Shown piece by piece: positions 1 to 7,337 of a stretch of DNA of 38,536 nucleotides. The translations under genes and the position numbers were made by a program. The DNA lies in assembly GCA_938036835.1 (NCBI GenBank), contig CALHWB010000064.1:1-38536 (forward strand), read 5' to 3'. The notes under the pieces are model-generated. The model saw only the letters and a program-made list of their open reading frames with translations. It searched no databases and was not told the DNA's origin. The DNA comes from an uncultured Propionibacterium sp. Lineage in GTDB: Bacteria; Actinomycetota; Actinomycetes; Propionibacteriales; Propionibacteriaceae. Position 1 is the stretch's first letter, and the number at the start of each line of letters is the position of its first letter.

Positions 1-2489
1 CGCGGCCAGCCTCGGCTCCGCAGCCCGGGGCTCCCTCGGCGGCCACGCCGGCCCCTAGGCCCGCACCGCCTCAGCGCCCGGCTGCCCCCGGCTCTCATCA
101 GGTGCCCCCTGGCAATCAGCGTGCGGTGCCTCGACCCACGCCGGGGCCGCGTCCCAATCCGTCGAATGTCCGTAAGCCGGGCGCGCCGCGGCCGGGCAAC
201 AATCCGTTTTCCTCGTCGCAGGGCATGGGACAATCCAGGAGGTCGCAGCAGGCCGGACGCTCCGCCTCGAGTGGTCGCGAGGGTGGCACCCGCGGCGGCG
301 AGCAGCGCTCGGGTCGTCCCGGCGGCGAGCAGCGGATGCCACGTCCCGGTGGCACCACGGGCATGCCGCGTCCGAATCCGGCGATGATGCCTAAGCACGC
401 CAACCCGGCTTTGGGCGGAGCCCAGGTCGGTTCCGGTGGGCGTGGTCGTCCCGCCGGCCCGGGCCGTGGCCGTCCCGGTGGCGGCTCGATGGGGGGGGCC
501 GGTGGCGGTTCGATGGGGGGTCCCGGTGGCGCCGGTCGAGGCCGAGGCGGCCGGGGCCAGGCGACCCCGGGTGCTTTTGGGCGTGGCGGTGGCGGTAAGC
601 GCGGCCGCAAGTCGAAGAAACAGCGCAGGCAGGAGTTCGACGAGATGCAGGCACCCACCATCGGTGGGGTGCGCATTCGGCAGGGCGATGGGCAGACCGT
701 GCGGTTGCGGCGGGGATCCTCGTTGACCGATCTGGCCGAGAAGATCAATGCCGAGCCGGCACAGCTGGTGCAGGTGTTGTTCAACCTCGGCGAGATGATC
801 ACCGCCACCCAGTCGGTGCCCGATGAGACCCTGGAGGTCCTGGGCGCCGAACTCAATTACCGGATTCAGGTGGTCAGCCCGGAGGATGAGGATCGCGAAC
901 TGCTGGAGAGCTTCGATCTGGAGTTCGGCGAGGATGCCGGGGATGAAGAGGATCTGGCGCAGCGTCCTCCGGTCGTCACCGTGATGGGGCACGTCGACCA
1001 TGGCAAGACCAAGCTGCTGGATGCGTTGCGGCACACCAATGTGCAGGCCAAGGAGGCCGGAGGCATCACCCAGTCGATCGGCGCTTACCAGATCGAGACC
1101 GAGGTGGACGGCGAGGAACGCGCCATCACCTTCATCGATACACCAGGCCATGAGGCGTTCACCGCGATGCGCGCCCGCGGGGCGAAATCGACCGACATAG
1201 CCGTGCTGGTGGTGGCAGCCGATGACGGTGTCATGCCGCAGACCATTGAGGCGCTGAACCACGCCAAGGCCGCCGATGTGCCGGTCGTGGTGGCGGTGAA
1301 CAAGGTAGACAAGCCCGGTGCCGACCCGGCCAAGGTACGTGGCCAGTTGATGGAGTTCGGGCTGACCCCCGAGGAGTACGGCGGCGACACCATGTTCGTC
1401 GATGTTTCCGCGGTGGCCCAAACCGGCCTGGATGGGCTCCTTGAGGCGATCGTGCTGACTGCCGATGCGGCTCTCGATTTGCGGGCCAACCCGACCATGG
1501 ACGCCCAGGGCGTGGCCATCGAGGCCCACCTCGACCAGGGCCGTGGCCCGGTCGCGACCGTGCTGATCCAGCGTGGCACGCTGCATCGGGGCGATTCGAT
1601 CGTGGCCGGCGCGGCATTCGGCCGAGTGCGTGCCATGATCAACGATCGCGGGGAAAATGTCGACGAGGCCCCCCCCTCGATGCCGGTGCAGGTGTTGGGC
1701 TTGACCAGCGTTCCCGGTGCGGGTGACTCCTTCCTGGTGGTCGAGGACGATCGGATGGCTCGTCAGATCGCGGCCAAACGCGATTCGATGCGGCGGGCAG
1801 CCCAGCAGGCGGCGTCCTCGCGACGCAAGACCCTGGAGGAGCTGTTCGAGCAGTTGGAGAAGGGGGAGGCAAGCGAGCTGACCCTGATCCTCAAGGGCGA
1901 TGGCGCCGGCTCGGTCGAGGCCCTGGAGGATGCCCTGGCGAACATCGAGGTCTCCGACGAGGTCGGTTTGCGGGTCATCGACCGTGGCGTGGGCGCCATC
2001 ACCGAGACCAACGTCTCGCTGGCGGCGGCATCCACTCCGCATGCGGTCATCATCGGTTTCAACGTGCGCCCCACGGTGCAGGCCGCGCGCCTGGCCGATC
2101 AGGAGAATGTCGATATTCGGTACTATTCGGTCATCTACGACGCGATCAATGAGATCGAGGCGGCGCTTCGGGGCATGCTCAAGCCCATCTTCGAGGAGAA
2201 GACCCAGGGCTCGGCAGAGATCCGCGAGATCTTCCGCAGTTCCAAGTTTGGCAATATCGCCGGGTGCCTGGTTACCGATGGCCATATCCGACGCAATGCC
2301 CGGGCTCGCCTGCTGCGGGACGGCGTAGTAATCGCCGAGACCTCGATCGCCTCGCTGCGGCGGGAGAAGGACGATGTCACCGAGGTGCGCAGTGGTTTCG
2401 AATGCGGCATGACGTTGGCGAACTACTCCGATATTCAGATCGACGATGTCATCGAGACCTACGAGATGGTTGAGAAACCACGCGACTGA
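1..2489 (+). CDS. infB: Translation initiation factor IF-2, 5'-truncated by window edge
   Basis: IF2 is the GTPase that brings initiator tRNA to the 30S subunit and promotes subunit joining. The reading frame is open from base 3 and the true start lies upstream of the window. The first 200 or so codons are a low-complexity Gly/Arg/Pro/Ser extension, typical of actinobacterial IF2. A basic stretch (GKRGRKSKKQRR) and the IF2_N domain follow, and then the GTPase domain: G1 GHVDHGKT at 987-1010, G3 DTPGH at 1137-1151 and G4 NKVD at 1299-1310. Domains II, III and the C-terminal fMet-tRNA-binding domain complete it up to the TGA at 2487-2489. The position after GHVDHGKT is Lys (KTKLLD), as in other Actinobacteria. 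It lies 105 bp upstream of rbfA in the usual order. The extension contains a G8 run (491-498) and the core a C8 run (1669-1676). Confidence 0.97.
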   Translation, partial: RPASAPQPGAPSAATPAPRPAPPQRPAAPGSHQVPPGNQRAVPRPTPGPRPNPSNVRKPGAPRPGNNPFSSSQGMGQSRRSQQAGRSASSGREGGTRGGEQRSGRPGGEQRMPRPGGTTGMPRPNPAMMPKHANPALGGAQVGSGGRGRPAGPGRGRPGGGSMGGAGGGSMGGPGGAGRGRGGRGQATPGAFGRGGGGKRGRKSKKQRRQEFDEMQAPTIGGVRIRQGDGQTVRLRRGSSLTDLAEKINAEPAQLVQVLFNLGEMITATQSVPDETLEVLGAELNYRIQVVSPEDEDRELLESFDLEFGEDAGDEEDLAQRPPVVTVMGHVDHGKTKLLDALRHTNVQAKEAGGITQSIGAYQIETEVDGEERAITFIDTPGHEAFTAMRARGAKSTDIAVLVVAADDGVMPQTIEALNHAKAADVPVVVAVNKVDKPGADPAKVRGQLMEFGLTPEEYGGDTMFVDVSAVAQTGLDGLLEAIVLTADAALDLRANPTMDAQGVAIEAHLDQGRGPVATVLIQRGTLHRGDSIVAGAAFGRVRAMINDRGENVDEAPPSMPVQVLGLTSVPGAGDSFLVVEDDRMARQIAAKRDSMRRAAQQAASSRRKTLEELFEQLEKGEASELTLILKGDGAGSVEALEDALANIEVSDEVGLRVIDRGVGAITETNVSLAAASTPHAVIIGFNVRPTVQAARLADQENVDIRYYSVIYDAINEIEAALRGMLKPIFEEKTQGSAEIREIFRSSKFGNIAGCLVTDGHIRRNARARLLRDGVVIAETSIASLRREKDDVTEVRSGFECGMTLANYSDIQIDDVIETYEMVEKPRD

Positions 2490-2528
2490 GGATCCGAGCG
2501 GGTCAGGGCCTACGCATTCGACCGTTGA

Positions 2529-2567
2529 CTGGTGCGGTCGGCTTTGCCTTAGGGGCAACCGCACCAG
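2529..2567 (+). terminator. Hairpin between infB and rbfA, without a U-tract
   Basis: A perfect 10-bp inverted repeat, CTGGTGCGGT (2529-2538) and ACCGCACCAG (2558-2567), encloses a smaller TTGCC/GGCAA stem. No T-run follows, so it is not a classic intrinsic terminator. It may attenuate transcription or protect or process the infB-rbfA message. Confidence 0.45.
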
Positions 2568-2594
2568 CCAGAGCCCGTGAGCAGGGGAGGAACG

Positions 2595-3062
2595 ATGGGC
2601 GGTAATCCGCGCAATTTGAGACTGGCCGAGCAAATCCACAAGATCATCGCCCAGATGCTGGAGCGGCGGATCAAGGATCCCAGGCTCGGGTTCATCACCA
2701 TCACCGAGGTGCGGGTGACCGGCGATGGCCGGGAGGCTACGGTCTTCTACACCGACCTGGGGCATCGTCTGGATGGCCGTGAGGGCGGTGCCGAGGATGG
2801 GGTATCCGGTACGGCGGCCGCGCTGGCCTCGGCCAAGGGGCTGCTGCGCACCACGATCGGACGACGATTGGGATTGAAGTTCACCCCGTCACTGGTCTTC
2901 GTCCGGGATGCCACCCAGGAACAGGCCCGGGAGATGGCCGATCTGCTGGCTAGGGTGCGCGAGGCGGACGAGGAATTGGTCAGCCGCCGCGCTGGAGCGC
3001 GGTTCGCCGGCGCTGCCGATCCCTATCGCAAGCCGACCGATGGCGGTGAATCCATCCGCTGA
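2595..3062 (+). CDS. rbfA: Ribosome-binding factor A
   Basis: RbfA is a small KH-fold protein that binds the 30S subunit during late 16S rRNA maturation and supports cold adaptation. The 155-residue product has the family landmarks: an N-terminal helix (RLAEQIHKIIAQMLERRIKD), the DPRLGFITITEV strand and a conserved FYT segment. I chose ATG 2595 because a GGGGAGG ribosome-binding site lies 4 nt upstream; GTG 2577 is in frame but would put that site inside the gene. It follows infB as in most bacteria. The C-terminal tail (about residues 125-155) is Arg-rich and variable, as is common in the family. Confidence 0.95.
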   Translation: MGGNPRNLRLAEQIHKIIAQMLERRIKDPRLGFITITEVRVTGDGREATVFYTDLGHRLDGREGGAEDGVSGTAAALASAKGLLRTTIGRRLGLKFTPSLVFVRDATQEQAREMADLLARVREADEELVSRRAGARFAGAADPYRKPTDGGESIR

Positions 3063-3090
3063 CATAGGCTGAGCCCGCCAGCTACCACCG

Positions 3091-3112
3091 TGTTCTGAGA
3101 ACAGTCTACAAT
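3091..3112 (+). promoter_or_regulatory. Candidate promoter (-10 TACAAT) with adjoining 13-bp palindromic operator
   Basis: TACAAT at 3107-3112 matches the -10 consensus at five of six positions. Directly upstream, TGTTCTGAGAACA (3091-3103) is a perfect inverted repeat around a central G. It fills the spacer/-35 zone where a repressor or activator would bind. No good -35 hexamer is seen, which fits a regulator-dependent promoter. It would drive the glycosyltransferase at 3172. Confidence 0.5.
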
Positions 3113-3171
3113 GCATCTGACTGCTGTATCCGTTGGAGGGACGGACGAATAGCCAGGGGGGCTCAGATCTG

Positions 3172-4305
3172 GTGGTAGAAACTACAGAACCACTTCGCGG
3201 GACGTTCGTGGTGCCCGCGTATCGGGAGGCCGCGACGGTGGCCCGCACCATCCATGAACTGGCCGGTTTGGCCAGGCGGCGATCGGAGTTCCGCTGGGAA
3301 CTCGTGATCGTCGATGACGGTTCGGACGACCAGACCTCGTCGATCGCCCGAGCGGCCGCGGATAAGGCTGGTGTACCGGTCAAGCTGCTGCGGCACCGGG
3401 TCAACTCGGGACTGGGGGCGGCATTGCGCACCGGTTTCGGTTTGTCCCGTGGCGATCTCGTGGTGACCGTGGATTGCGATCTGTCTTATTCGATCGCCGA
3501 CCTGGATCGCCTGATCGGCAAATGGCTGGAGCATCGACCGCATATCGTGATCGCATCTCCCTATACGCCGGGTGGCCGCACGGTCGATGTGCCGAGGGCG
3601 TTGGAGGTGCGCTCCAGGCAGGCGAACAGGTTTCTGAACAAGTGCGCCTATCACGACGTCAAGACCTTGACCGGCATGGTGCGCGCCTACGATGGCCCGT
3701 TCATTCGTTCGCTGGCTCTCAAGGCAGAGGGTGCCGACATCATGGTCGAGATCCTCTACAAGGCGCAGGTACTGCGGGCCCGGATCGAGGAGATCCCGGC
3801 GACCCTGTCGTGGGCGGGACTGCGCGGCCGTGCGGCGCGTTCTTCGCTGGCCGGCGCCACCAGCCGGATGATGACCTATCGGTCGATCATCCAGGGCTAT
3901 CTCTGGGTCACCTATTGGGTTCCCCTGGTGCCGGCGGTGGCGTTGGGTTTGCTGGCCGTGGTGCTGGCCGTCACCGGCAATCTGGGCTGGCATGGCCTGG
4001 CGGTCGCCAGCCTGGTGCTGTCGGTTCTGCTGACCTTCCAGGCGCTGTCGAGTCTGCAGAACAAACGCTATTTCGAGGAACTGTTCAATCTGGGGTTCGG
4101 GCTGCGGCGGGTATCCGATGTTGAACCGGTTCGTACTCCGATCGAGACCATGCCGTTCGGTAAGCCAGCCGAGGACGCCGCCGGCGGGCTTGGCCTGGGG
4201 CTGCCCGATCTGGACGACATCTTCCAGCACGATGATTCCGCCGGCCGGGCCGTCGGCGCCGAATACGCCATTCGCGAGGTCGAGCATCTTGGGCGAATCG
4301 GCTGA
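3172..4305 (+). CDS. Family 2 glycosyltransferase, polyprenyl-phosphate sugar synthase type
   Basis: This is a GT-A fold glycosyltransferase related to dolichol-phosphate mannose synthase and ArnC, which move a sugar from a nucleotide onto a polyprenyl phosphate at the inner membrane face. Visible motifs are the N-terminal FVVPAYREA strand, VIVDDGSDDQTS, the DCDLS acidic motif (about residue 104) and a C-terminal pair of hydrophobic helices (about residues 245-290), as in membrane-anchored DPM synthases. The start is uncertain. GTG 3172 is preceded by AGGGGGG at 3154-3160 (11-nt spacing). TTG 3133 is in frame but overlaps a GGAGG sequence. The product is 377 residues. It is the first gene of the polysaccharide locus and converges on the membrane protein at 4346. 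The exact sugar is unknown. Confidence 0.85.
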   Translation: MVETTEPLRGTFVVPAYREAATVARTIHELAGLARRRSEFRWELVIVDDGSDDQTSSIARAAADKAGVPVKLLRHRVNSGLGAALRTGFGLSRGDLVVTVDCDLSYSIADLDRLIGKWLEHRPHIVIASPYTPGGRTVDVPRALEVRSRQANRFLNKCAYHDVKTLTGMVRAYDGPFIRSLALKAEGADIMVEILYKAQVLRARIEEIPATLSWAGLRGRAARSSLAGATSRMMTYRSIIQGYLWVTYWVPLVPAVALGLLAVVLAVTGNLGWHGLAVASLVLSVLLTFQALSSLQNKRYFEELFNLGFGLRRVSDVEPVRTPIETMPFGKPAEDAAGGLGLGLPDLDDIFQHDDSAGRAVGAEYAIREVEHLGRIG

Positions 4306-4315
4306 CCGGTTTCGG

Positions 4316-4345
4316 GCCTGGGGCAGCCGATGCGATGTGCCAGGC
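4316..4345. terminator. Hairpin between convergent genes
   Basis: GCCTGG (4316-4321) pairs with CCAGGC (4340-4345) across an 18-nt loop, exactly in the gap between the convergent stop codons at 4305 and 4346. It could serve both strands. There is no T-tract and the stem is short. Confidence 0.35.
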
Positions 4346-5221
4346 TCACTTCTCGTGCCGGGCGGCTGCCCGATCCTGGGTCGGTTCCTGCCGGGGCGAC
4401 CACTCGGTAGCCGGCACGTCCGGTTGTTCGCTGGCCAACAGGCAGGCGCCCAGCACGGCCAGCAGCACACCCGAAAGCAGTTCCGCAAATGCCCCGGGAC
4501 GTGGTGTCTCGGCTAGCAGGCAGAATCCGATCGTGGCCGGCAGGATCGACTCCACGGTGTACATCGCCCCTAGCACCGCCGGGGCCGATCCGCTGGCCAG
4601 CCCCCGGGTGAGGTGGTACTGCCCGAGCAGGATCCCGGTGACCATCGACAAGCCGGCCGCCCAGGCGGATCCGGGCAATTGCCAGAGCCGCCACAGCGCG
4701 GGCAAGGTGTCGCCCATCAGCAGCCGGGCGGCGATCGCGGCATACGAGAAGCCTAGGCCAGACACGGCACCGGAGGCCCAGGCCGGTAGCGGCACAATCG
4801 TCAGCGCACCGGTTAGAGCCGCGCAGCCAGCCAGCAGCCATAGGTGGACGGTGCGGATGGGAACCGCCGGCCCGGGCACGATCGACCAAGCAATCAGGCC
4901 CAGCCCGACCAGCAGCATCCCTATCGCGGCCATGGCCCTCCTGCCCAGTCGCTGCACGCCGGTGAACTGTTGGATGAGCACGGTGACCGCCAGCCCGGCG
5001 CTCGACGATGCCTGCACGACCACCACCGGCAGCGCGCGTCGGGCGAGGAGGGTGCCCACAAAACCAACCCCTTGCAGTGCGGTGCCCAGCCACCAAACCC
5101 GGGATCGCAAGGCGCCTTTTGCAGCTCGTGAGCCATCGTGCAGCATCGCTCCGGCCAGCCCATAGGCCAGTATCCCCAGCACCAGACCGCCGATACTTAT
5201 CGCAAGCCAGGCGACAGACAT
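4346..5221 (-). CDS. DMT/EamA-like multi-pass membrane protein, possible lipid-linked sugar flippase
   Basis: The 291-residue protein is almost wholly hydrophobic, with about nine or ten predicted transmembrane helices (for example AWLAISIGGLVLGILAYGLA near the N-terminus), and resembles the drug/metabolite transporter superfamily. I chose ATG 5221 because its A is the last base of the upstream gene's stop codon (TGATG), a one-base overlap that implies coupling; a longer in-frame reading exists but runs into the epimerase. It is the last gene of a four-gene operon (8653 to 4346). DMT relatives ArnE/ArnF flip undecaprenyl-phosphate-linked sugars. With a polyprenyl-phosphate sugar synthase at 3172 and a GT39-like enzyme at 8808 nearby, a similar role is a reasonable inference. 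A small-molecule exporter cannot be excluded. Confidence 0.75.
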   Translation of the reverse strand: MSVAWLAISIGGLVLGILAYGLAGAMLHDGSRAAKGALRSRVWWLGTALQGVGFVGTLLARRALPVVVVQASSSAGLAVTVLIQQFTGVQRLGRRAMAAIGMLLVGLGLIAWSIVPGPAVPIRTVHLWLLAGCAALTGALTIVPLPAWASGAVSGLGFSYAAIAARLLMGDTLPALWRLWQLPGSAWAAGLSMVTGILLGQYHLTRGLASGSAPAVLGAMYTVESILPATIGFCLLAETPRPGAFAELLSGVLLAVLGACLLASEQPDVPATEWSPRQEPTQDRAAARHEK

Positions 5222-6318
5222 CAGGCTGGCCAGCGCCGATCGATTTCGGCTGCGATTGCGGAACTGGCCGACAGCATGGGGTAGGGCAGTGCCCGGGTGA
5301 CGAGATCGGCGGCCCACTGTTTCGTATCGGCCCAGGCCCGGCTGATCGCCACCTTAGGGTCGGTATCACCCAGCAGCCGGCACCAGCCGTCGAGCAATTC
5401 GGGTCTTTCGGTGCTGTCTCTTAGCACCAGCAGCGGCCGGCGCATCAGACAGGCCTCTTCTTGAACTCCTCCCGAGTCGCTGATCAGGAGTGCGGCGCTG
5501 GCCTCCAGGGCCATGAACTGCCGCGGCGGTAGCGGCGGCAGGAGCCTGATCTTGTGCCACCGCCCATCCAACCCGGCCGCGGTGATCGCGGTCGCGGTTC
5601 TTGGATGCAGGGGAAGCAACACGCTGACCTGTGCGGCTAATTCCTCCAAGGCGTCCAGCAGGATCATCAGGCGGTTCGGATCCGAAACGGTGCCGGCCCG
5701 GTGGATCGTAGCCAGGACATAATCGTTCGGCCGGATGTTCAGGCTGCTCAACGCCCGATTGCTGTCGTCGGGTGTCGGGCGGATCAGCTTCATGGCATCC
5801 CATAGGGTGTTGCCCGTGACCACGATCCGATCGGGTTGAACCCGTTCCGCTGTCAACCGGTCGGCGTTTTGCTGTACCGGGGCGCAGCACAGATCGGCCA
5901 GGCAATCCACCAGGATCCGGTTGATTTCCTCGGGCATCCGCCGGTCATCGGATCGCAGCCCGGCCTCGACGTGGATCAACGGTAGGCCTAGGGCATTGGC
6001 GGCCAGTGCGCCGGCAAGCGTGGAGTTGGTGTCACCCTGGACGACCACGGCCCTGACCGTCCGGTTGCTTAGGAAACGGGTCATCTCGCTGGTGACGATG
6101 CCGATCTGTTCGCCGCGGGAACGTCCCCCGCATTGGATGTGCAGATCCACGTGCATCCCGGGCAGGTCGGCCTGCACGTTATGCCATAACTGGGCATCGT
6201 AGTGCTGGCCGGTGTGGGCGACCAGTGCCTCGTCACCCAACTCGACCACCAACCCGGCGAGCTTGATTGCCTCCGGCCGGGTTCCCATCATTACCACCAC
6301 CGGTGCCCGGCTGGTCAT
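5221..6318 (-). CDS. wecB: UDP-N-acetylglucosamine 2-epimerase family enzyme (WecB/WbpI type)
   Basis: The enzyme interconverts UDP-GlcNAc (or its 3-acetamido uronate form) and the manno epimer. The 365-residue product is of normal family length. Conserved blocks are GTRPEAIKL at the N-terminus, HTGQHYDAQLW, QGDTNSTLAGALAAN (equivalent of catalytic Asp95 of E. coli WecB), HVEAGLRS (Glu117), PEEINRILVD (Glu131) and DSGGVQEEA near the C-terminus. The usual T-x-HRREN block reads TIHRAGT here: the His is kept but the following residues differ. ATG 6318 overlaps the preceding gene by 4 nt (ATGA). The genes at 17797-20527 can make a 3-acetamido sugar nucleotide, so the substrate may be UDP-2,3-diacetamido-glucuronate (WbpI-like) rather than plain UDP-GlcNAc; that is inference. 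Confidence 0.9.
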   Translation of the reverse strand: MTSRAPVVVMMGTRPEAIKLAGLVVELGDEALVAHTGQHYDAQLWHNVQADLPGMHVDLHIQCGGRSRGEQIGIVTSEMTRFLSNRTVRAVVVQGDTNSTLAGALAANALGLPLIHVEAGLRSDDRRMPEEINRILVDCLADLCCAPVQQNADRLTAERVQPDRIVVTGNTLWDAMKLIRPTPDDSNRALSSLNIRPNDYVLATIHRAGTVSDPNRLMILLDALEELAAQVSVLLPLHPRTATAITAAGLDGRWHKIRLLPPLPPRQFMALEASAALLISDSGGVQEEACLMRRPLLVLRDSTERPELLDGWCRLLGDTDPKVAISRAWADTKQWAADLVTRALPYPMLSASSAIAAEIDRRWPA

Positions 6319-7337
6319 CGGGGGAATACCATGTCGGTTCGGCGCCCCCGGGCGAGCAGTCCCACATCCTTGGTGATGGTGGTCGTCTCGCGGACGTGCC
6401 GGGCGTGTTCGCGCATGCTGACCACGGTGAAATGGCTGGTCAGTTCGTGCAGCACCAGATCCAGGATGGCACGCTTGCGGCCGAAATCGAGGTTCATGCC
6501 GGGAAAGAAGCCGAGCCCCGGCGCGTCGCCGCCATCCAGCAGATCGAGGGGGTGCAGCAACAGGCTGGGCTGGGTGCCGGTCAGCAGGCAGGCCCGGATG
6601 GCTGTCTTGACGTAGGCGCCCGCGATCCTCGGTGAATACCCCGATAGGTAGATCACGTAACTGGCATGAACCGGTACGCGCAGGCCGGGGAAGACCGTGA
6701 CCGGAACCTCGGTCAGGCTGAGGCGGCGGCCACCCGGGGCGGCTGGCGCAGTCCACTCGAAGCCCTTGTTCGGCAGGCCGGCGTCCCAGATCGAACCGAA
6801 CAATCCTTTGCGTTGCCGGCGTTCTTCTACCGTCAGGTTCTTGTTGGTGCGCAGGTAGTAGGCGCGCGCGAACGGGCCGATCCAGGTGGCCAGCACGGAT
6901 GAATCGTATTCATAGCCCATCTCGACCAGGGCACGCATTAGGTCCGGCGACATCGAGAACCCCGGAGCTCGCAGGCCAACCACCTCGGTGGCCCCGGCCG
7001 CCAGCAGGGCGTCGTGGGTGCGGCGCAGTTCGTCACGTAGCCGTTGCGGGGAATACAGGTGTAGCCAGGGTTCGTGCTCAAAGCTGTGGTTGCCGATCTC
7101 GCAGCCGTATTCGGCCAGGCCGGTGACGAATTCGGGCCCATCGGCCGCGGCGGCATCGAAACCGACCACATTGACGGTGGGTCGGATCCGATGGCGATCG
7201 AACAGCTCGATCATCCGAGCGGTCAGGACGCCGAGATAGCTGGGCCGCGACACCCAATCGGGATCCCCATGGGTGCGTTTGTAACTCCAGTAGTTGTCGG
7301 CATCCAGTGAGATTGATGCGATTGGCTTGTTGATCAC
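6315..7337 (-). CDS. NodB-like polysaccharide deacetylase family protein
   Basis: This 340-residue protein belongs to carbohydrate esterase family 4, whose members remove N- or O-acetyl groups from amino-sugars. The first motif reads SLDADNYW (family: [TS]FDDG), keeping the aspartates. The metal-binding motif GNHSFEHEPW (H-S-x-x-H) and the third motif LRAPGFS are present. No signal peptide is visible, so it probably acts in the cytoplasm on a nucleotide- or lipid-linked intermediate; secreted chitin/peptidoglycan deacetylases differ in this. The start is GTG 7337, whose bases overlap the upstream stop (GTGA, 4 nt). Long substitutions (about residues 160-230) with a conserved TEVPVTVFPGLRVP segment resemble PuuE-like or O-antigen-locus deacetylases. 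Confidence 0.85.
   Translation of the reverse strand: MINKPIASISLDADNYWSYKRTHGDPDWVSRPSYLGVLTARMIELFDRHRIRPTVNVVGFDAAAADGPEFVTGLAEYGCEIGNHSFEHEPWLHLYSPQRLRDELRRTHDALLAAGATEVVGLRAPGFSMSPDLMRALVEMGYEYDSSVLATWIGPFARAYYLRTNKNLTVEERRQRKGLFGSIWDAGLPNKGFEWTAPAAPGGRRLSLTEVPVTVFPGLRVPVHASYVIYLSGYSPRIAGAYVKTAIRACLLTGTQPSLLLHPLDLLDGGDAPGLGFFPGMNLDFGRKRAILDLVLHELTSHFTVVSMREHARHVRETTTITKDVGLLARGRRTDMVFPR

Noticed and set aside
1..600. Long minus-strand frame opposite the infB extension
   Set aside because: Pro-rich reverse image of Gly/Arg-rich low-complexity codons.
3163..4488. 441-codon open frame on the minus strand under the GT2 gene
   Set aside because: It mirrors the GT2 gene, has no domain sense (Gln/Arg/Pro-rich), and arises from G/C bias in third positions.
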